Assembly (NCBI GenBank): GCA_022821805.1 | Contig: JAJECX010000001.1 | Coordinates: 281,435-345,434 of the forward strand | Reading direction: 5' to 3' | Length of the DNA stretch: 64,000 nucleotides | Source of the DNA: Anaerolineae bacterium | GTDB taxonomy: Bacteria > Chloroflexota > Anaerolineae > Aggregatilineales > Phototrophicaceae | Shown here: in pieces, positions 35,826-44,334 of the stretch | Layout: each line of letters begins with the position of its first letter | Position numbering within the stretch: the stretch's first letter is position 1 | The notes under the pieces: model-generated | Told to the model about the DNA's origin: nothing | The model's input: only the letters and a program-made list of their open reading frames with translations | The model's database searches: none | Position numbers and translations under genes: made by a program

Positions 35826-36500
35826 TTACTGAGCTGCCCGTCCGCTACTCTCAAAGACGGGAGAAAATAAGCGGCGATGTTCAATGCAGGGACCATGCAT
35901 TCGCAAGGCGCGCAGGTGCGCCGCCGTGCCATAGCCTTTGTGCTGGGCAAAACCGTATTCACTGTGTAAGGCGTCGAGGTCGATCATATAACGATCGCGC
36001 CAGACTTTTGCCAGTACGCTGGCGCAGGCGATCGTCAGCGAATGTTGGTCGCCATCAACAATGCTCACCTGGGGGATATCGGACCGCTCGGGCCAAAGAA
36101 GGTAATCCAGAAAGAGACAATCGGGCACAGTGCCGGATCCCTTCAGCGCCTGATCGAGAGCGCGCTGCATAGCCGTTTTGGTCGCATCCACGATGCCCAG
36201 CGCATTGATCTCTTCGACGCCGCTGTGCCCGATTCCCCAGCAATACGCTACATCTTTGATGACTTCGCAAAGCCGCTCACGCTGGGAAGCGGTCATTTCT
36301 TTGCTGTCGCGAACGCCGCTTAATGCCTTGGCAAGATTCGTACTTTCAAGAGGCAGGGCGACGGCGGCTGCCGCCACCGGTCCCGCCAGCGGACCGCGTC
36401 CGACTTCATCAATGCCGACGATGAAAGGGAAACCGGCGCGGAAATAGTGTCGTTCGTGTCGCAGGCTCGCCGTTTTTGTCTTTGCCTTGCGCTCAGCCAT
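35826..36500 (-). CDS. rnhB: Ribonuclease HII
   Basis: 224 residues. It removes single ribonucleotides and RNA primers from RNA-DNA hybrids. The core is GIDEVGRGPLAGPVAAAAV with catalytic D-E, then GVRDSKEMTASQRERL, and IACASVLAKVWRDRYM (D at the end of the site). The start overlaps the GT2 gene before it by 8 bp, so it is translated within the polysaccharide operon, an unexpected neighbourhood for a DNA-repair nuclease. A basic N-terminal extension of about 20 residues precedes the core. Confidence 0.94.
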   Translation of the reverse strand: MAERKAKTKTASLRHERHYFRAGFPFIVGIDEVGRGPLAGPVAAAAVALPLESTNLAKALSGVRDSKEMTASQRERLCEVIKDVAYCWGIGHSGVEEINALGIVDATKTAMQRALDQALKGSGTVPDCLFLDYLLWPERSDIPQVSIVDGDQHSLTIACASVLAKVWRDRYMIDLDALHSEYGFAQHKGYGTAAHLRALRMHGPCIEHRRLFSPVFESSGRAAQ

Positions 36501-37221
36501 ACAGTCCCCGGCGCCAATTCTGCCGGATTTCCCAAATCTCGCGCAGCAGCTTCACCGAATCGTCCCAGAGCCTCATGGTCGAATAGGTATCGTAATACCA
36601 GGTGATTGGCACTTCCATGACTTTGTAACCGCGCCGCTTGGCGATATACAGCAGCTCAACGTCAAAGCCGATGCCATTCATGCGCTGCACGGCGAATAGA
36701 TCGTCAGCGACTTCCCCGCGGAACATCTTGAAGCCGCATTGGGTGTCTTCATAATCGCCGATGGCGGCTGCCTTGATGATGTAGGTTGCGACGCGCCCCA
36801 TGATGTGCCGGTATTCCGGTTCGTCGACTCGCAGCGCGCCCGGCGCTTCGCGGCTGGCGATCAAGATATCATATCCGTCCGATGCTGGCGGCAAAAACTT
36901 CACGAGTTCGTCAATGCGCATGGACAGATCCGCGTCGCAGATGAAGCGCCAATCTCCTTGCGCCGCTTGCATTCCTTGCTTCACCGCCAAACCTTTGCCG
37001 CGCAGATTGTCCGGCGATTGCAGGACGCGCAGGTACGGGTACTCGCCCGCGCAGTCGAGCGCAACTTTGTGGGTGCGGTCTCGGCTGCCATTTTCTACGA
37101 TGATGACCTCAGCGTCATAGGGCTGCTTTTGCAGGAAGCCGTCGATTTGCGCCAGACTCGGCGGCAGCCGGCTCTCCTCATTGTGCGCCGGTATGACAAT
37201 GCTGAGGAAGGGATTGCTCAA
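36493..37221 (-). CDS. Glycosyltransferase family 2 (dolichyl-phosphate glucosyltransferase-like)
   Basis: 242 residues from TTG 37221, with AGGAGG 7 nt upstream. GT-A fold: SIVIPAHNEESRLPPSL, VEVIIVENGSRDRT-like segment (EVIIVENGSRDRT), KGLAVKQGMQAAQGDW and the metal site FICDADLSMRI. The YEDTQCGFKMFRGEVAD pattern is typical of polyprenyl-phosphate beta-glucosyltransferases (ALG5-like). No C-terminal membrane segment is present. Operon gene between a rhamnosyltransferase-like GT2 and rnhB. Confidence 0.9.
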   Translation of the reverse strand: MSNPFLSIVIPAHNEESRLPPSLAQIDGFLQKQPYDAEVIIVENGSRDRTHKVALDCAGEYPYLRVLQSPDNLRGKGLAVKQGMQAAQGDWRFICDADLSMRIDELVKFLPPASDGYDILIASREAPGALRVDEPEYRHIMGRVATYIIKAAAIGDYEDTQCGFKMFRGEVADDLFAVQRMNGIGFDVELLYIAKRRGYKVMEVPITWYYDTYSTMRLWDDSVKLLREIWEIRQNWRRGLYG

Positions 37222-37345
37222 GCGCGAGCCTCCTGTGAGGCATCAGGTGTTGTGACAGAAATCACGCATCATCATACGCCAGAATCGACATTTGTACATA
37301 CGCGAGCGCGCGAAGAGTTCCGTTCTCGCTCGCTTCCAGCTTCGG

Positions 37346-38293
37346 TTAGGCTTGCGTGAGCATGCTGTCGATGTAATCGTCGGAAACGCGTTTTGACGCT
37401 TGAATGCGCTTCCGCTTCGCCAACGCTCCACCGATGGTCAGCAAGCCTGCCGCCATGCCTCGCAGCCGCGCCCGCGCCTCTTGACCGCGCCAGGACTTCA
37501 ACGAATCCCGCAGTAGAACGAACTGCCTCGCCATGATCTGACGCGCATATTTGCGAGCCAGTCCAGCGGGCGTGTTTTTGACAATAAGCCAAATGCCGTT
37601 GCGGCCATCGTGGTAGCTGGCGGTGACCCCGCCGCCGGTCGCGGACAGATAGTGATAGACCACCGCGCTCGGTTCGTACCAGACCTTGTAGCCAGCCAGT
37701 TGCGCGCGCCAAGCCAGATCGACATCTTCAAGCAAGAAGAAGAAATCGTCATCGAGCGTGCCTATATTGCTGAGCATGGATCGACGATAGACAGCAGACC
37801 CGCCACATGCGGAGAAGACATACTCGCCCTTATCGTATTGACCGCGGTCCCGTTCCCAAGCGCCTCGATTGCCCGCCCGCCCATCGGTGGCGACAAAGTC
37901 GCCCGCGGTATGAAAGCGATTGCGCTGATCAAAAAGCAGCATCTTGCTGGCGACGATGCCCGCTTGCGGATGCTCCGCGAATGCCTTCGCTACCTGCTCC
38001 GCCCAGTTGCGTTCCACTTCCGTATCGTTGTTGAGCAGCGCGATGTATGCGCCCGTCGCCGCGTCCATACCGATATTGCAAGCGCCGGTGAAGCCGCGAT
38101 TCGCTTCGAGCTCTATTAGGCGGACTTCCGGATACTCCGCTCTGATGTAGTCTTGCGAACCATCGGCGGAGGCGTTGTCGACTAAAATCACTTCGATGTC
38201 GTCGACTGTTTGATATCGCAGCGAGTTCAGGCAAGCAGCGAGAAAACGCTTGCCATTCCAATTTGGGATGACGACGGAGAAGCGATCCGTCAT
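37346..38293 (-). CDS. Glycosyltransferase family 2, rhamnosyltransferase-like
   Basis: 315 residues from ATG 38293; the start overlaps the preceding rmlD stop codon as TGATG, and the open frame extending upstream belongs to another gene. VVIPNWNGKRFLAACLNSL, VDNASADGSQDYI, GFTGACNIGMDAATGAYIALLNNDTEV and DDFFFLLEDVDLAWRAQLAG match the WbbL-type rhamnosyltransferases. Directly downstream of rmlABD, so transfer of a dTDP-deoxyhexose to a lipid-linked glycan is likely. A basic C-terminal region (AKRKRIQASK) follows. Confidence 0.9.
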   Translation of the reverse strand: MTDRFSVVIPNWNGKRFLAACLNSLRYQTVDDIEVILVDNASADGSQDYIRAEYPEVRLIELEANRGFTGACNIGMDAATGAYIALLNNDTEVERNWAEQVAKAFAEHPQAGIVASKMLLFDQRNRFHTAGDFVATDGRAGNRGAWERDRGQYDKGEYVFSACGGSAVYRRSMLSNIGTLDDDFFFLLEDVDLAWRAQLAGYKVWYEPSAVVYHYLSATGGGVTASYHDGRNGIWLIVKNTPAGLARKYARQIMARQFVLLRDSLKSWRGQEARARLRGMAAGLLTIGGALAKRKRIQASKRVSDDYIDSMLTQA

Positions 38294-39153
38294 CAACCCG
38301 CCGCCTCGGCATCCAAATAAGCGCGAAGGGCTTCCTGCCAGGTTCGCAATCGAATCCCAATGCTGGCGCCGGCGACATTTGCCATGGCGGTGTACTCGGG
38401 CGGCAGCGATGGTCGCGACCATTCGTGACGGCTGATGCGTTCAATAGGCGTATTGGCGAAGCCGGCTTGGTCCAGCAGATAGCGGGCGAAGCGCCAGCGG
38501 CTGACGGCGCCCTCGTTGACAAAGTGATAAATGCCAAAGCGCTCACTCTCGAATAGCCGCCCGATCGCCCCGGCAAGGTCGTTCGTATAGGTCGGATTCG
38601 CCACCTCGTTGGTCACGACGCGGAGCCTTTTGCCTTCGCGCGCCGCGCCGAGGATCGCATGGATGAAATTGCCCCCGCCATGCGCGAACAGCCAGGCGGA
38701 GCGAACAATGTAGTGGCGCGGATTCACCTGCATTATGGCGCGCTCGCCGTACCATTTGCTGTAGCCGTAGGCGTTGATGGGATTGCTTCGATCATATTCG
38801 GTATAAGCGCGGTCCAGTTGCCCGTCAAAAACTTCGTTGCTGCTGACGTAGAGGATGGGTATGCCGCGCTGCGCCGTGATCGCCGCCAGGTTCCCCGTGC
38901 CGATGCCGTTGACGCGCAGCGCCTTTTCCGGGTCGAGCGCGCAGCCATTGACATTGGTCCAGGCGGCCGGATGCAGCACGATATCCGGGCGCAGATCAGC
39001 GACCAGCCTGCGGCAAGATTCGTAGTCGGTGATATCCAACTCGTGGCTGACGCCGCCGACGATGTCCGCGTCTTTTACCTGGTGCTTGCCCTGTAGTTGC
39101 GCGACGAGTTGGCTGCCCAATCGGCCCGAGGCGCCTGTAATCAGAATCCTCAT
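38293..39153 (-). CDS. rmlD: dTDP-4-dehydrorhamnose reductase
   Basis: 286 residues from ATG 39153, with GAGAGG upstream; the open frame extends further but that part lies outside the family. Rossmann start MRILITGASGRLGSQL, then SCRRLVADLRPDIVLHPAAWTNV, and the active site Y-G-Y-S-K with YSKWYGE. Reduces the 4-keto group to finish dTDP-rhamnose or a related 6-deoxyhexose. The segment after AAWT reads NVNGCALDPEKA, where well-studied RmlD proteins read AVDxAE, so a variant sugar is possible. Confidence 0.88.
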   Translation of the reverse strand: MRILITGASGRLGSQLVAQLQGKHQVKDADIVGGVSHELDITDYESCRRLVADLRPDIVLHPAAWTNVNGCALDPEKALRVNGIGTGNLAAITAQRGIPILYVSSNEVFDGQLDRAYTEYDRSNPINAYGYSKWYGERAIMQVNPRHYIVRSAWLFAHGGGNFIHAILGAAREGKRLRVVTNEVANPTYTNDLAGAIGRLFESERFGIYHFVNEGAVSRWRFARYLLDQAGFANTPIERISRHEWSRPSLPPEYTAMANVAGASIGIRLRTWQEALRAYLDAEAAG

Positions 39154-39244
39154 GCGCCTCTCGCCCCGGCCGCGCTTGTCAACCAGTTCGATGCGAGCGG
39201 GCGCCAGGTATAACCGGCAGCTAGCTTGGCGGCGCGAGAAATGG

Positions 39245-40270
39245 TCATGACTCTGAGGTCGCCAGCCGTTCGGCATATTGCTGTCGGTAAAAGTCGAGGA
39301 ATTCGCCTTTTTTGATTTTTCTCCACCACCATTCGTTTTCCAGATACCAATTGACGGTGGCTTGCAGACCGACATCGAAATCGAATTGCGGTTTCCAGCC
39401 GAGCGCGCGCGCTTTTGCCGCCGTCATCGCGTAGCGCCGATCGTGACCTTCGCGGTCGGGCACATGTCTGACCAGCGAAGCCGGCTTGCCCAGAATCTCC
39501 AGGATGCGCCGCGTGACTTCCACGTTGTAGCGCTGATTCTCTCCCGCCAGGTTGTAGGCTTCTCCCGATACGCCGTCGTGCAATACGCGATCGACGCCGC
39601 GGGCGTGATCGTCCACATAGAGCCAATCGCGTATCTGCTTGCCGTCGCCGTATAGGGGCAGCGGCCGATCATCAATCGCTTCGGTGGTGAAAAACGGGAT
39701 CAGCTTTTCCGGATATTGATACGGACCGTAGGTGTTGCTGCCGCGTGTGATCACCGTGTCCATACCGTAAGTGACCGCGTAGGCGCGCGCCATCAATTCG
39801 CCGCCGGCTTTGCTCGCGGCGTAGGGGCTGTTGGGCAGGAATCGGTCATCCTCGGCCGATTCGCCATCGTCGATATCGCCGTAGACTTCATCGGTCGACA
39901 CTTGACAGAAGCGCCCGATGCCGAGCTTCTTGCCTTCGTCCAGCAAGATATAGGCGCCAACGACATCGGTGTGGATGAAGGCGTCCGGATCGAGGATGCT
40001 GCGGTCGACATGGCTTTCGGCGGCGAAGTTGACAATGGTGTCGATAGCGTAGCGCTTCAAGACACGCTCAACCGTCAGGCGATCGGCCACATCGCCGCGC
40101 TCGAATTGGTAATTCTCTTCATCGCTTACCGGCAGCAGATTGTCCAAATTGCCGGCGTAGGTCAGCTTGTCGTAGCAAATGATGTTGTATTCGGGGTAGG
40201 CCGCTACCATGTGGCGGACGAAAGCGCTGCCGATGAATCCAGCGCCGCCGGTTACCAGGATGTTTTTCAT
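39245..40270 (-). CDS. rmlB: dTDP-glucose 4,6-dehydratase
   Basis: 341 residues, full length. NAD-binding ILVTGGAGFIGSAFVRHM, then TVNFAAESHVDRSI, the catalytic region STDEVYGD and the Y-A-A-S-K motif (PYAASKAGGELMARAY), followed by GPYQYPEKLIP. Converts dTDP-glucose to dTDP-4-keto-6-deoxyglucose, which feeds both RmlD here and, by inference, the WecE-like transaminase at 25 kb. Lies 31 bp downstream of rmlA in the same operon. Confidence 0.96.
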   Translation of the reverse strand: MKNILVTGGAGFIGSAFVRHMVAAYPEYNIICYDKLTYAGNLDNLLPVSDEENYQFERGDVADRLTVERVLKRYAIDTIVNFAAESHVDRSILDPDAFIHTDVVGAYILLDEGKKLGIGRFCQVSTDEVYGDIDDGESAEDDRFLPNSPYAASKAGGELMARAYAVTYGMDTVITRGSNTYGPYQYPEKLIPFFTTEAIDDRPLPLYGDGKQIRDWLYVDDHARGVDRVLHDGVSGEAYNLAGENQRYNVEVTRRILEILGKPASLVRHVPDREGHDRRYAMTAAKARALGWKPQFDFDVGLQATVNWYLENEWWWRKIKKGEFLDFYRQQYAERLATSES

Positions 40271-40301
40271 TGCGCTCCCGCCAATTGTTCCATTGATTGG
40301 G

Positions 40302-41372
40302 CTAAACCCATAGTGTGCTGTGATCGCCGAGGTTCATCTTGATGCCGCTTGGTTTTACCGCGCTGCGCTTCACCGACGCGTTTCTGCCGATGAGGCTGTC
40401 GCGCAGTGTGCGATCAATATCAATGACGCGGCTGTTTTCCAGGATTATGCTGCGCTCGATCTCACAGTTTCTAATTTGACAGCTATGATAAATGCTGGTG
40501 AAGGGACCAATATAGCTATTCTCGATCAAGGTGTTCTGACCGATAACTGTTGGACCGCGAAGGATGCTGTTGATGATGCGGGCGCCTTCTTGCACGCTCA
40601 CGCGGGAATCCACCGTCGAGCGCTCGTCAATCGCGGCGCTGGCGGCGACGCAGGGCACAATCTCTTCGAGCACATGGCTATTGGCTTCCAGCATATCGGT
40701 TGGTTTGCCAGTGTCAATCCACCAACCTCGATGAATATGGGGAAAGACCGTATGGCTCTGGTCGATCAGCCACTGAATCGCGTCGGTGATCTCGTATTCG
40801 CCGCGGGCTGAAGGCTTTATCGCGTCGACTGCGTCAAAGACATGGCGATCAAACATATATATGCCGACGAGCGCGAGATTGCTCGGCGGCGTCTCCGGCT
40901 TTTCGATCAGTCGCTCAATGCTGCCGTCCGGGCGCAATTGGGCGACGCCGTATGCCGAAGGGTTTTCGACTTCCTTGAGCACGATTTGACTGTTCCAATC
41001 GTTGTCGGCGAAATCACGTATTAGTTGGCTTATGCCGCCTTGAATCACGTTGTCGCCCAGGAACATCACGAAGGGATCATCAGCCAGGAAGCCGCGCGAA
41101 ATCTTTACCGCATGCGCGAGCCCGTCCGGGCTGTCCTGAAGAATATAAGTCAGCGAGACGCCCCAGCGCGAGCCATCGCCCAGGGCATCCTGGATTTCGG
41201 GCGCCGTATGGCCTACCACCATGCCAATCTCGCCGACGCCGGCATCGCGGATCGCTTCAATTACACGCACCAGCACTGGTTTATTGGCGACCGGAATCAG
41301 CTGTTTTGCGCGGGTGTAGGTTAGCGGATAAAGTCGGGTGCCTTTGCCGCCGCTGAGGATAAGTCCCTTCAT
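40302..41372 (-). CDS. rmlA: Glucose-1-phosphate thymidylyltransferase, long form
   Basis: 356 residues. Nucleotidyltransferase core with LILSGGKGTRLYPLTYTRAKQLIPVANKPV, FLGDNVIQGG, and IEKPETPPSNLALVGIYMFD. A C-terminal left-handed beta-helix region (about 245-356, with I-G-x-N-x-x-I-x-N-S rungs) makes it the long RmlA type common in Chloroflexota, actinobacteria and archaea (RmlA about 290 residues lacks it). It makes dTDP-glucose from glucose-1-phosphate and dTTP. Follows the CpsD-like gene by 82 bp. Confidence 0.94.
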   Translation of the reverse strand: MKGLILSGGKGTRLYPLTYTRAKQLIPVANKPVLVRVIEAIRDAGVGEIGMVVGHTAPEIQDALGDGSRWGVSLTYILQDSPDGLAHAVKISRGFLADDPFVMFLGDNVIQGGISQLIRDFADNDWNSQIVLKEVENPSAYGVAQLRPDGSIERLIEKPETPPSNLALVGIYMFDRHVFDAVDAIKPSARGEYEITDAIQWLIDQSHTVFPHIHRGWWIDTGKPTDMLEANSHVLEEIVPCVAASAAIDERSTVDSRVSVQEGARIINSILRGPTVIGQNTLIENSYIGPFTSIYHSCQIRNCEIERSIILENSRVIDIDRTLRDSLIGRNASVKRSAVKPSGIKMNLGDHSTLWV

Positions 41373-41454
41373 CGTCGCGTCATACTCCGAAGTCGCTGCA
41401 AGACCGATCGTGGATGGAACAGTTCGCGTGAGCGCGCGCGTGAACCGGGCATGG

Positions 41455-42108
41455 TCAGTAGGCGAATCGAGTGTCGCGCGGCGCGTCGGTCAGCACGGCG
41501 CCAACGACGCGCACATGGACGCGTTCCAGCGCTTGCCTCGCTTGCGCCGTATGATCGCGGCGCGTTTCTCCGGCGCGGATTGCCAGCAGCGCGCCATCCA
41601 ATTTTATGCCCAAGAGGGCCGCGTCTGTAGCAGCGAGCACCGGCGGGCTATCAAAAAGGACATAATCAGCGCGCTGCTTCAAAGCTGCGATAATTTCGTT
41701 CATGCGCTGGCCGCCCAGCAGATCGGCCGGGTTTGGCGGCAGTTCGCCGGCGCAGATGACCTCCAGATCATCGACTGCCGTCGCTTGCAGGGGCGGGTCG
41801 CTTACGGAGCTGTCATCCACCATCATGCTGCTGAGACCGCGACTGTTCGCCAAATTCCAAATCTCATGCTGTTTCGGCTGCCTAAGGTCGGCATCAACCA
41901 GAACGGTCCGGTTGCCGCCTTGAGCGAAGGTGACCGCCAAGTTAGCCAAGGTCACGCTCTTCTGATCTTCGCGCGCCGCGGATGTTACCAGCAGGGTTTG
42001 AATCGGGCTTTCGACGCTGCTGAACATCAAGTTGGTTCGCAAGCTGCGATAGGCCTCGGACGCCGCAGAACGCGGTTGCGACAGGGTAACGAGGTTTGCA
42101 ATCTCCAT
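41455..42108 (-). CDS. CpsD/CapB-like polysaccharide regulatory ATPase with altered Walker A
   Basis: 217 residues. The BY-kinase layout is clear: EAYRSLRTNLMFSSVE (N-terminal activation segment), Walker A' TVLVDADLRQP (about 69-77), and Walker B-like YVLFDSPPVLAATDA. However, the position of the P-loop, normally S-x-x-P-G-E-G-K-S, reads S43-A-A-R-E-D-Q-K50-S51: both loop glycines are gone and only K-S remain. The C-terminus ends with a single tyrosine, not a Tyr cluster. Usually it pairs with a Wzz protein to control polymer length; here the Wzz-like gene is last in the operon. Activity is uncertain. Confidence 0.82.
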   Translation of the reverse strand: MEIANLVTLSQPRSAASEAYRSLRTNLMFSSVESPIQTLLVTSAAREDQKSVTLANLAVTFAQGGNRTVLVDADLRQPKQHEIWNLANSRGLSSMMVDDSSVSDPPLQATAVDDLEVICAGELPPNPADLLGGQRMNEIIAALKQRADYVLFDSPPVLAATDAALLGIKLDGALLAIRAGETRRDHTAQARQALERVHVRVVGAVLTDAPRDTRFAY

Positions 42109-42224
42109 GGCCCTTCCTATGGCGGTAGTTAGGTCTTGTCTTATTTATTCTAACCTAGCGGGAAAATTCTGCTAAGGTTTCGAAGACCTGGTCACCGTAG
42201 CTACATCAGCGTGGGCCGATTCCC

Positions 42225-43097
42225 TCAAAATGAAAGAATGCCAGAGTCCAGGTTCACCCGCTCCAGTTCAGTCGCGTCGAAGGACGCTGCGATTATGTGA
42301 AGCGGTTGATTCAGCACTGGATGCAAATAATCTGGCGCAAGATCAGCCAATGGTATCGCCACATGGGCGAATCGAGCGATGTCAGCGTCTGGGATAGTCC
42401 AACGTTTGGCGCCGTATTCTAAGGCTTCATCGTTCCACAGCGACAGATCCAGATCGATGGTGCGCGGCGCATTCTTGTTTTCAGGATCGCGGACTCGCTT
42501 GAGATCGGCTTCAATGCGGTCAATGACCTCGGTTTTGAATTGCGCCGGAGACCGCAACGTATGCGCCATAACCGCCAGGTTCAGAAATGGCTCCTGATCG
42601 GTATATCCTTGTGGCGCCGACTGGTATATCGGCGATACGTCAAGCACGGTCGTGTAACGTCGCAGCAAGGCGAGCGCCGCCACGATATTCTCCGCCGGCT
42701 TGATGTTGGATCCAATCGATATAAAAACGATGTTCTGCGCGTAGTCTTCGGGGCGCCGGGCTATGCGGATGCCCACAGAATCCGACCGTCGCAGCGCGCC
42801 GGGTTTGTGCACGGCGACTTCGACTTTGGGGGCGCAAAAATCTATTACGGCCAGGCGGGCAATTTCCTCGGCCAGCTTCTCAACCAAGGAAAAGCGTGAC
42901 GCTTCCACGAATTGAATAATCGCCTTGGTTACAGTCCGGTAATTGAAGGCATCGGCCGGGTCGTCCGTCTCGCCCGCGCGCCGACTATCCAGTCCAATGC
43001 GCAAGCCTACTACGATATCTTGCGGCTGATCAAGTTCGTGCTCGCTGAAACCGAGGACCGCGCGCAATCGCAGGTTTTGGATTTCGATTTCGTTCAT
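42225..43097 (-). CDS. folBK: Bifunctional dihydroneopterin aldolase / HPPK
   Basis: 290 residues as a fusion. FolB part (about 1-118): IEIQNLRLRAVLGFSEHELDQPQDIVVGL, with FNYRTVTKAI and SLVEKLAEEIAR. FolK part (about 120-290): VFISIGSNIKPAENI, SPIYQSAPQGYTDQEPFLN and the R-x-x-D-L-D-L motif APRTIDLDLSLW. The protein converts dihydroneopterin to 6-hydroxymethyl-dihydropterin and then pyrophosphorylates it in folate synthesis. Divergent from folE, 262 bp away, so the pathway genes flank one regulatory region. Confidence 0.94.
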   Translation of the reverse strand: MNEIEIQNLRLRAVLGFSEHELDQPQDIVVGLRIGLDSRRAGETDDPADAFNYRTVTKAIIQFVEASRFSLVEKLAEEIARLAVIDFCAPKVEVAVHKPGALRRSDSVGIRIARRPEDYAQNIVFISIGSNIKPAENIVAALALLRRYTTVLDVSPIYQSAPQGYTDQEPFLNLAVMAHTLRSPAQFKTEVIDRIEADLKRVRDPENKNAPRTIDLDLSLWNDEALEYGAKRWTIPDADIARFAHVAIPLADLAPDYLHPVLNQPLHIIAASFDATELERVNLDSGILSF

Positions 43098-43238
43098 GAC
43101 GTCGCCGATTTGGTCCCACCCCTTGGCAGTTTAACATGGAACGCGATATCGAGGTTCAATTTGCGAATGCTCTTGGCATAACTTGCAGCCGATGCAAGGG
43201 CAAAACATTGCAATTGTGGCAGCTCTTTCAAATGCAAC

Positions 43239-43268
43239 TTGAGTTTCGCAGCTTAACATACCTATAAT
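43239..43268 (+). promoter_or_regulatory. Promoter of folE
   Basis: TTGAGT (43239-43244), 18 bp spacer, TATAAT (43263-43268); the -10 is a perfect consensus. It lies in the AT-rich half of the gap between folBK and folE. Confidence 0.6.
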
Positions 43269-43359
43269 TCAAGATAAGTAAGCAGGCGCACAAAGAGAAT
43301 GCTCTGCTGGCTCGCTTGAGAGCTAACGTTGTCGAAATGTGAAAGCAGGTTGGCTGATT

Positions 43360-44034
43360 ATGGATAGCAACGAAACGCAAAGTGTCGCCGAACTAGAAGC
43401 TAACATCAAGCTAAAGCTAGAGTCAGATTCGCTGTTGAGCCGATTCGGTCTGGATGCCATGCCTGTTGATGAGCCTGAGGTTGAGAATGCGGTTCTGCAA
43501 ATGCTTCACGCCATCGGTGAGAATCCAGGACGTCAGGGGCTAATAGACACGCCCAGGCGGGTGGCTAAAGCGTATCGGGAATTGGTCAGCGGCTATACGA
43601 CTGATCCGGTTGAATTGCTCAACAACGCAGTTTTTGATATTGCTTACGATGACATGGTGGTTGTGAGCCATATCGAATACTACAGCCTTTGCGAACATCA
43701 TATGCTGCCATTCATCGGTCACGCTCACGTTGGCTACCTGCCCAAAGACAAAGTGGTCGGGCTTAGCAAGATACCGCGGATAGTCGATATGTTTTCACGG
43801 CGGCTGCAGGTTCAGGAGCGCCTTACGCGACAAATCGCCGAATTCCTCGTCGAGGTGCTTGATCCGCGCGGCGTCGCTGTCGTGATGACGGCGCGGCATA
43901 TGTGTTCTATGATTCGCGGCGTGATGAAGCACGACGCGAATATGACGACAAGCGCTATGCTTGGGGACTTCCGCGCAAATCATGATACGCGAAACGAATT
44001 TCTCATGCACGTGCAGCGAGCCAAACCCCAGTAG
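43360..44034 (+). CDS. folE: GTP cyclohydrolase I
   Basis: 224 residues from ATG 43360 (MDSNETQ), chosen because CAGG lies about 10 nt upstream; the frame is open from GTG 43339. First enzyme of folate (pterin) synthesis. Active site [27 protein letters not shown] with zinc ligands C and H in the CEHH part, and the late zinc Cys in [30 protein letters not shown] is the conserved N-terminal element. An N-terminal extension of about 35 residues precedes it. The C-terminus [10 protein letters not shown] is canonical. Confidence 0.95.
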   Translation: MDSNETQSVAELEANIKLKLESDSLLSRFGLDAMPVDEPEVENAVLQMLHAIGENPGRQGLIDTPRRVAKAYRELVSGYTTDPVELLNNAVFDIAYDDMVVVSHIEYYSLCEHHMLPFIGHAHVGYLPKDKVVGLSKIPRIVDMFSRRLQVQERLTRQIAEFLVEVLDPRGVAVVMTARHMCSMIRGVMKHDANMTTSAMLGDFRANHDTRNEFLMHVQRAKPQ

Positions 44035-44101
44035 GGCGACTCTGCTGGCTGGACTGTAGTTTTGACTGCAGGTGTTGCTCAGCTTCCAATGCGCTTATGG
44101 A

Positions 44102-44129
44102 TTGCGGCGTCGCCGTCCTGTGATATAAT
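44102..44129 (+). promoter_or_regulatory. Promoter of the metK transcript
   Basis: TTGCGG (44102-44107), 16 bp spacer, TATAAT (44124-44129, perfect -10). It lies about 33 bp before the SAM riboswitch. Confidence 0.6.
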
Positions 44130-44161
44130 GACCTATGCTGCGGTGAGTTTCACCTGCGGCA

Positions 44162-44263
44162 CTCATCGAGAGCGAGTGAGAGAACCGGCTCAGCGAACTC
44201 GCGGCAACCCCCGGAATTCGGGACGGTGCTAAGTCCGGCAGGGTACAAACTCTGGCAGATGAG
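44162..44263 (+). ncRNA. SAM riboswitch (SAM-I/S-box family)
   Basis: P1 closes with CTCATC (44162-44167) and GATGAG (44258-44263). Inside are the conserved cores GCGGCAACC (44200-44208) and GGTGCTAAGTCC (44225-44236), with a paired CCCGGAATTCGGG arm between them. It binds S-adenosylmethionine. A terminator follows, so it most likely stops transcription of metK when SAM is plentiful. Confidence 0.93.
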
Positions 44264-44285
44264 CGCATTCGAAAGCGATCCTTCG

Positions 44286-44313
44286 ACGCCCGCTGCCTCG
44301 CAAGGCGTTTTTT
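44286..44313 (+). terminator. Riboswitch-controlled intrinsic terminator before metK
   Basis: ACGCC (44286-44290) pairs with GGCGT (44304-44308), followed by a run of six T (44308-44313). It sits between the riboswitch aptamer and metK, as expected for an OFF attenuator. The shorter GCCT/AGGC pairing inside the loop is an alternative. Confidence 0.7.
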
Positions 44314-44334
44314 GTTGCTTGAGAAAGGACGAGT

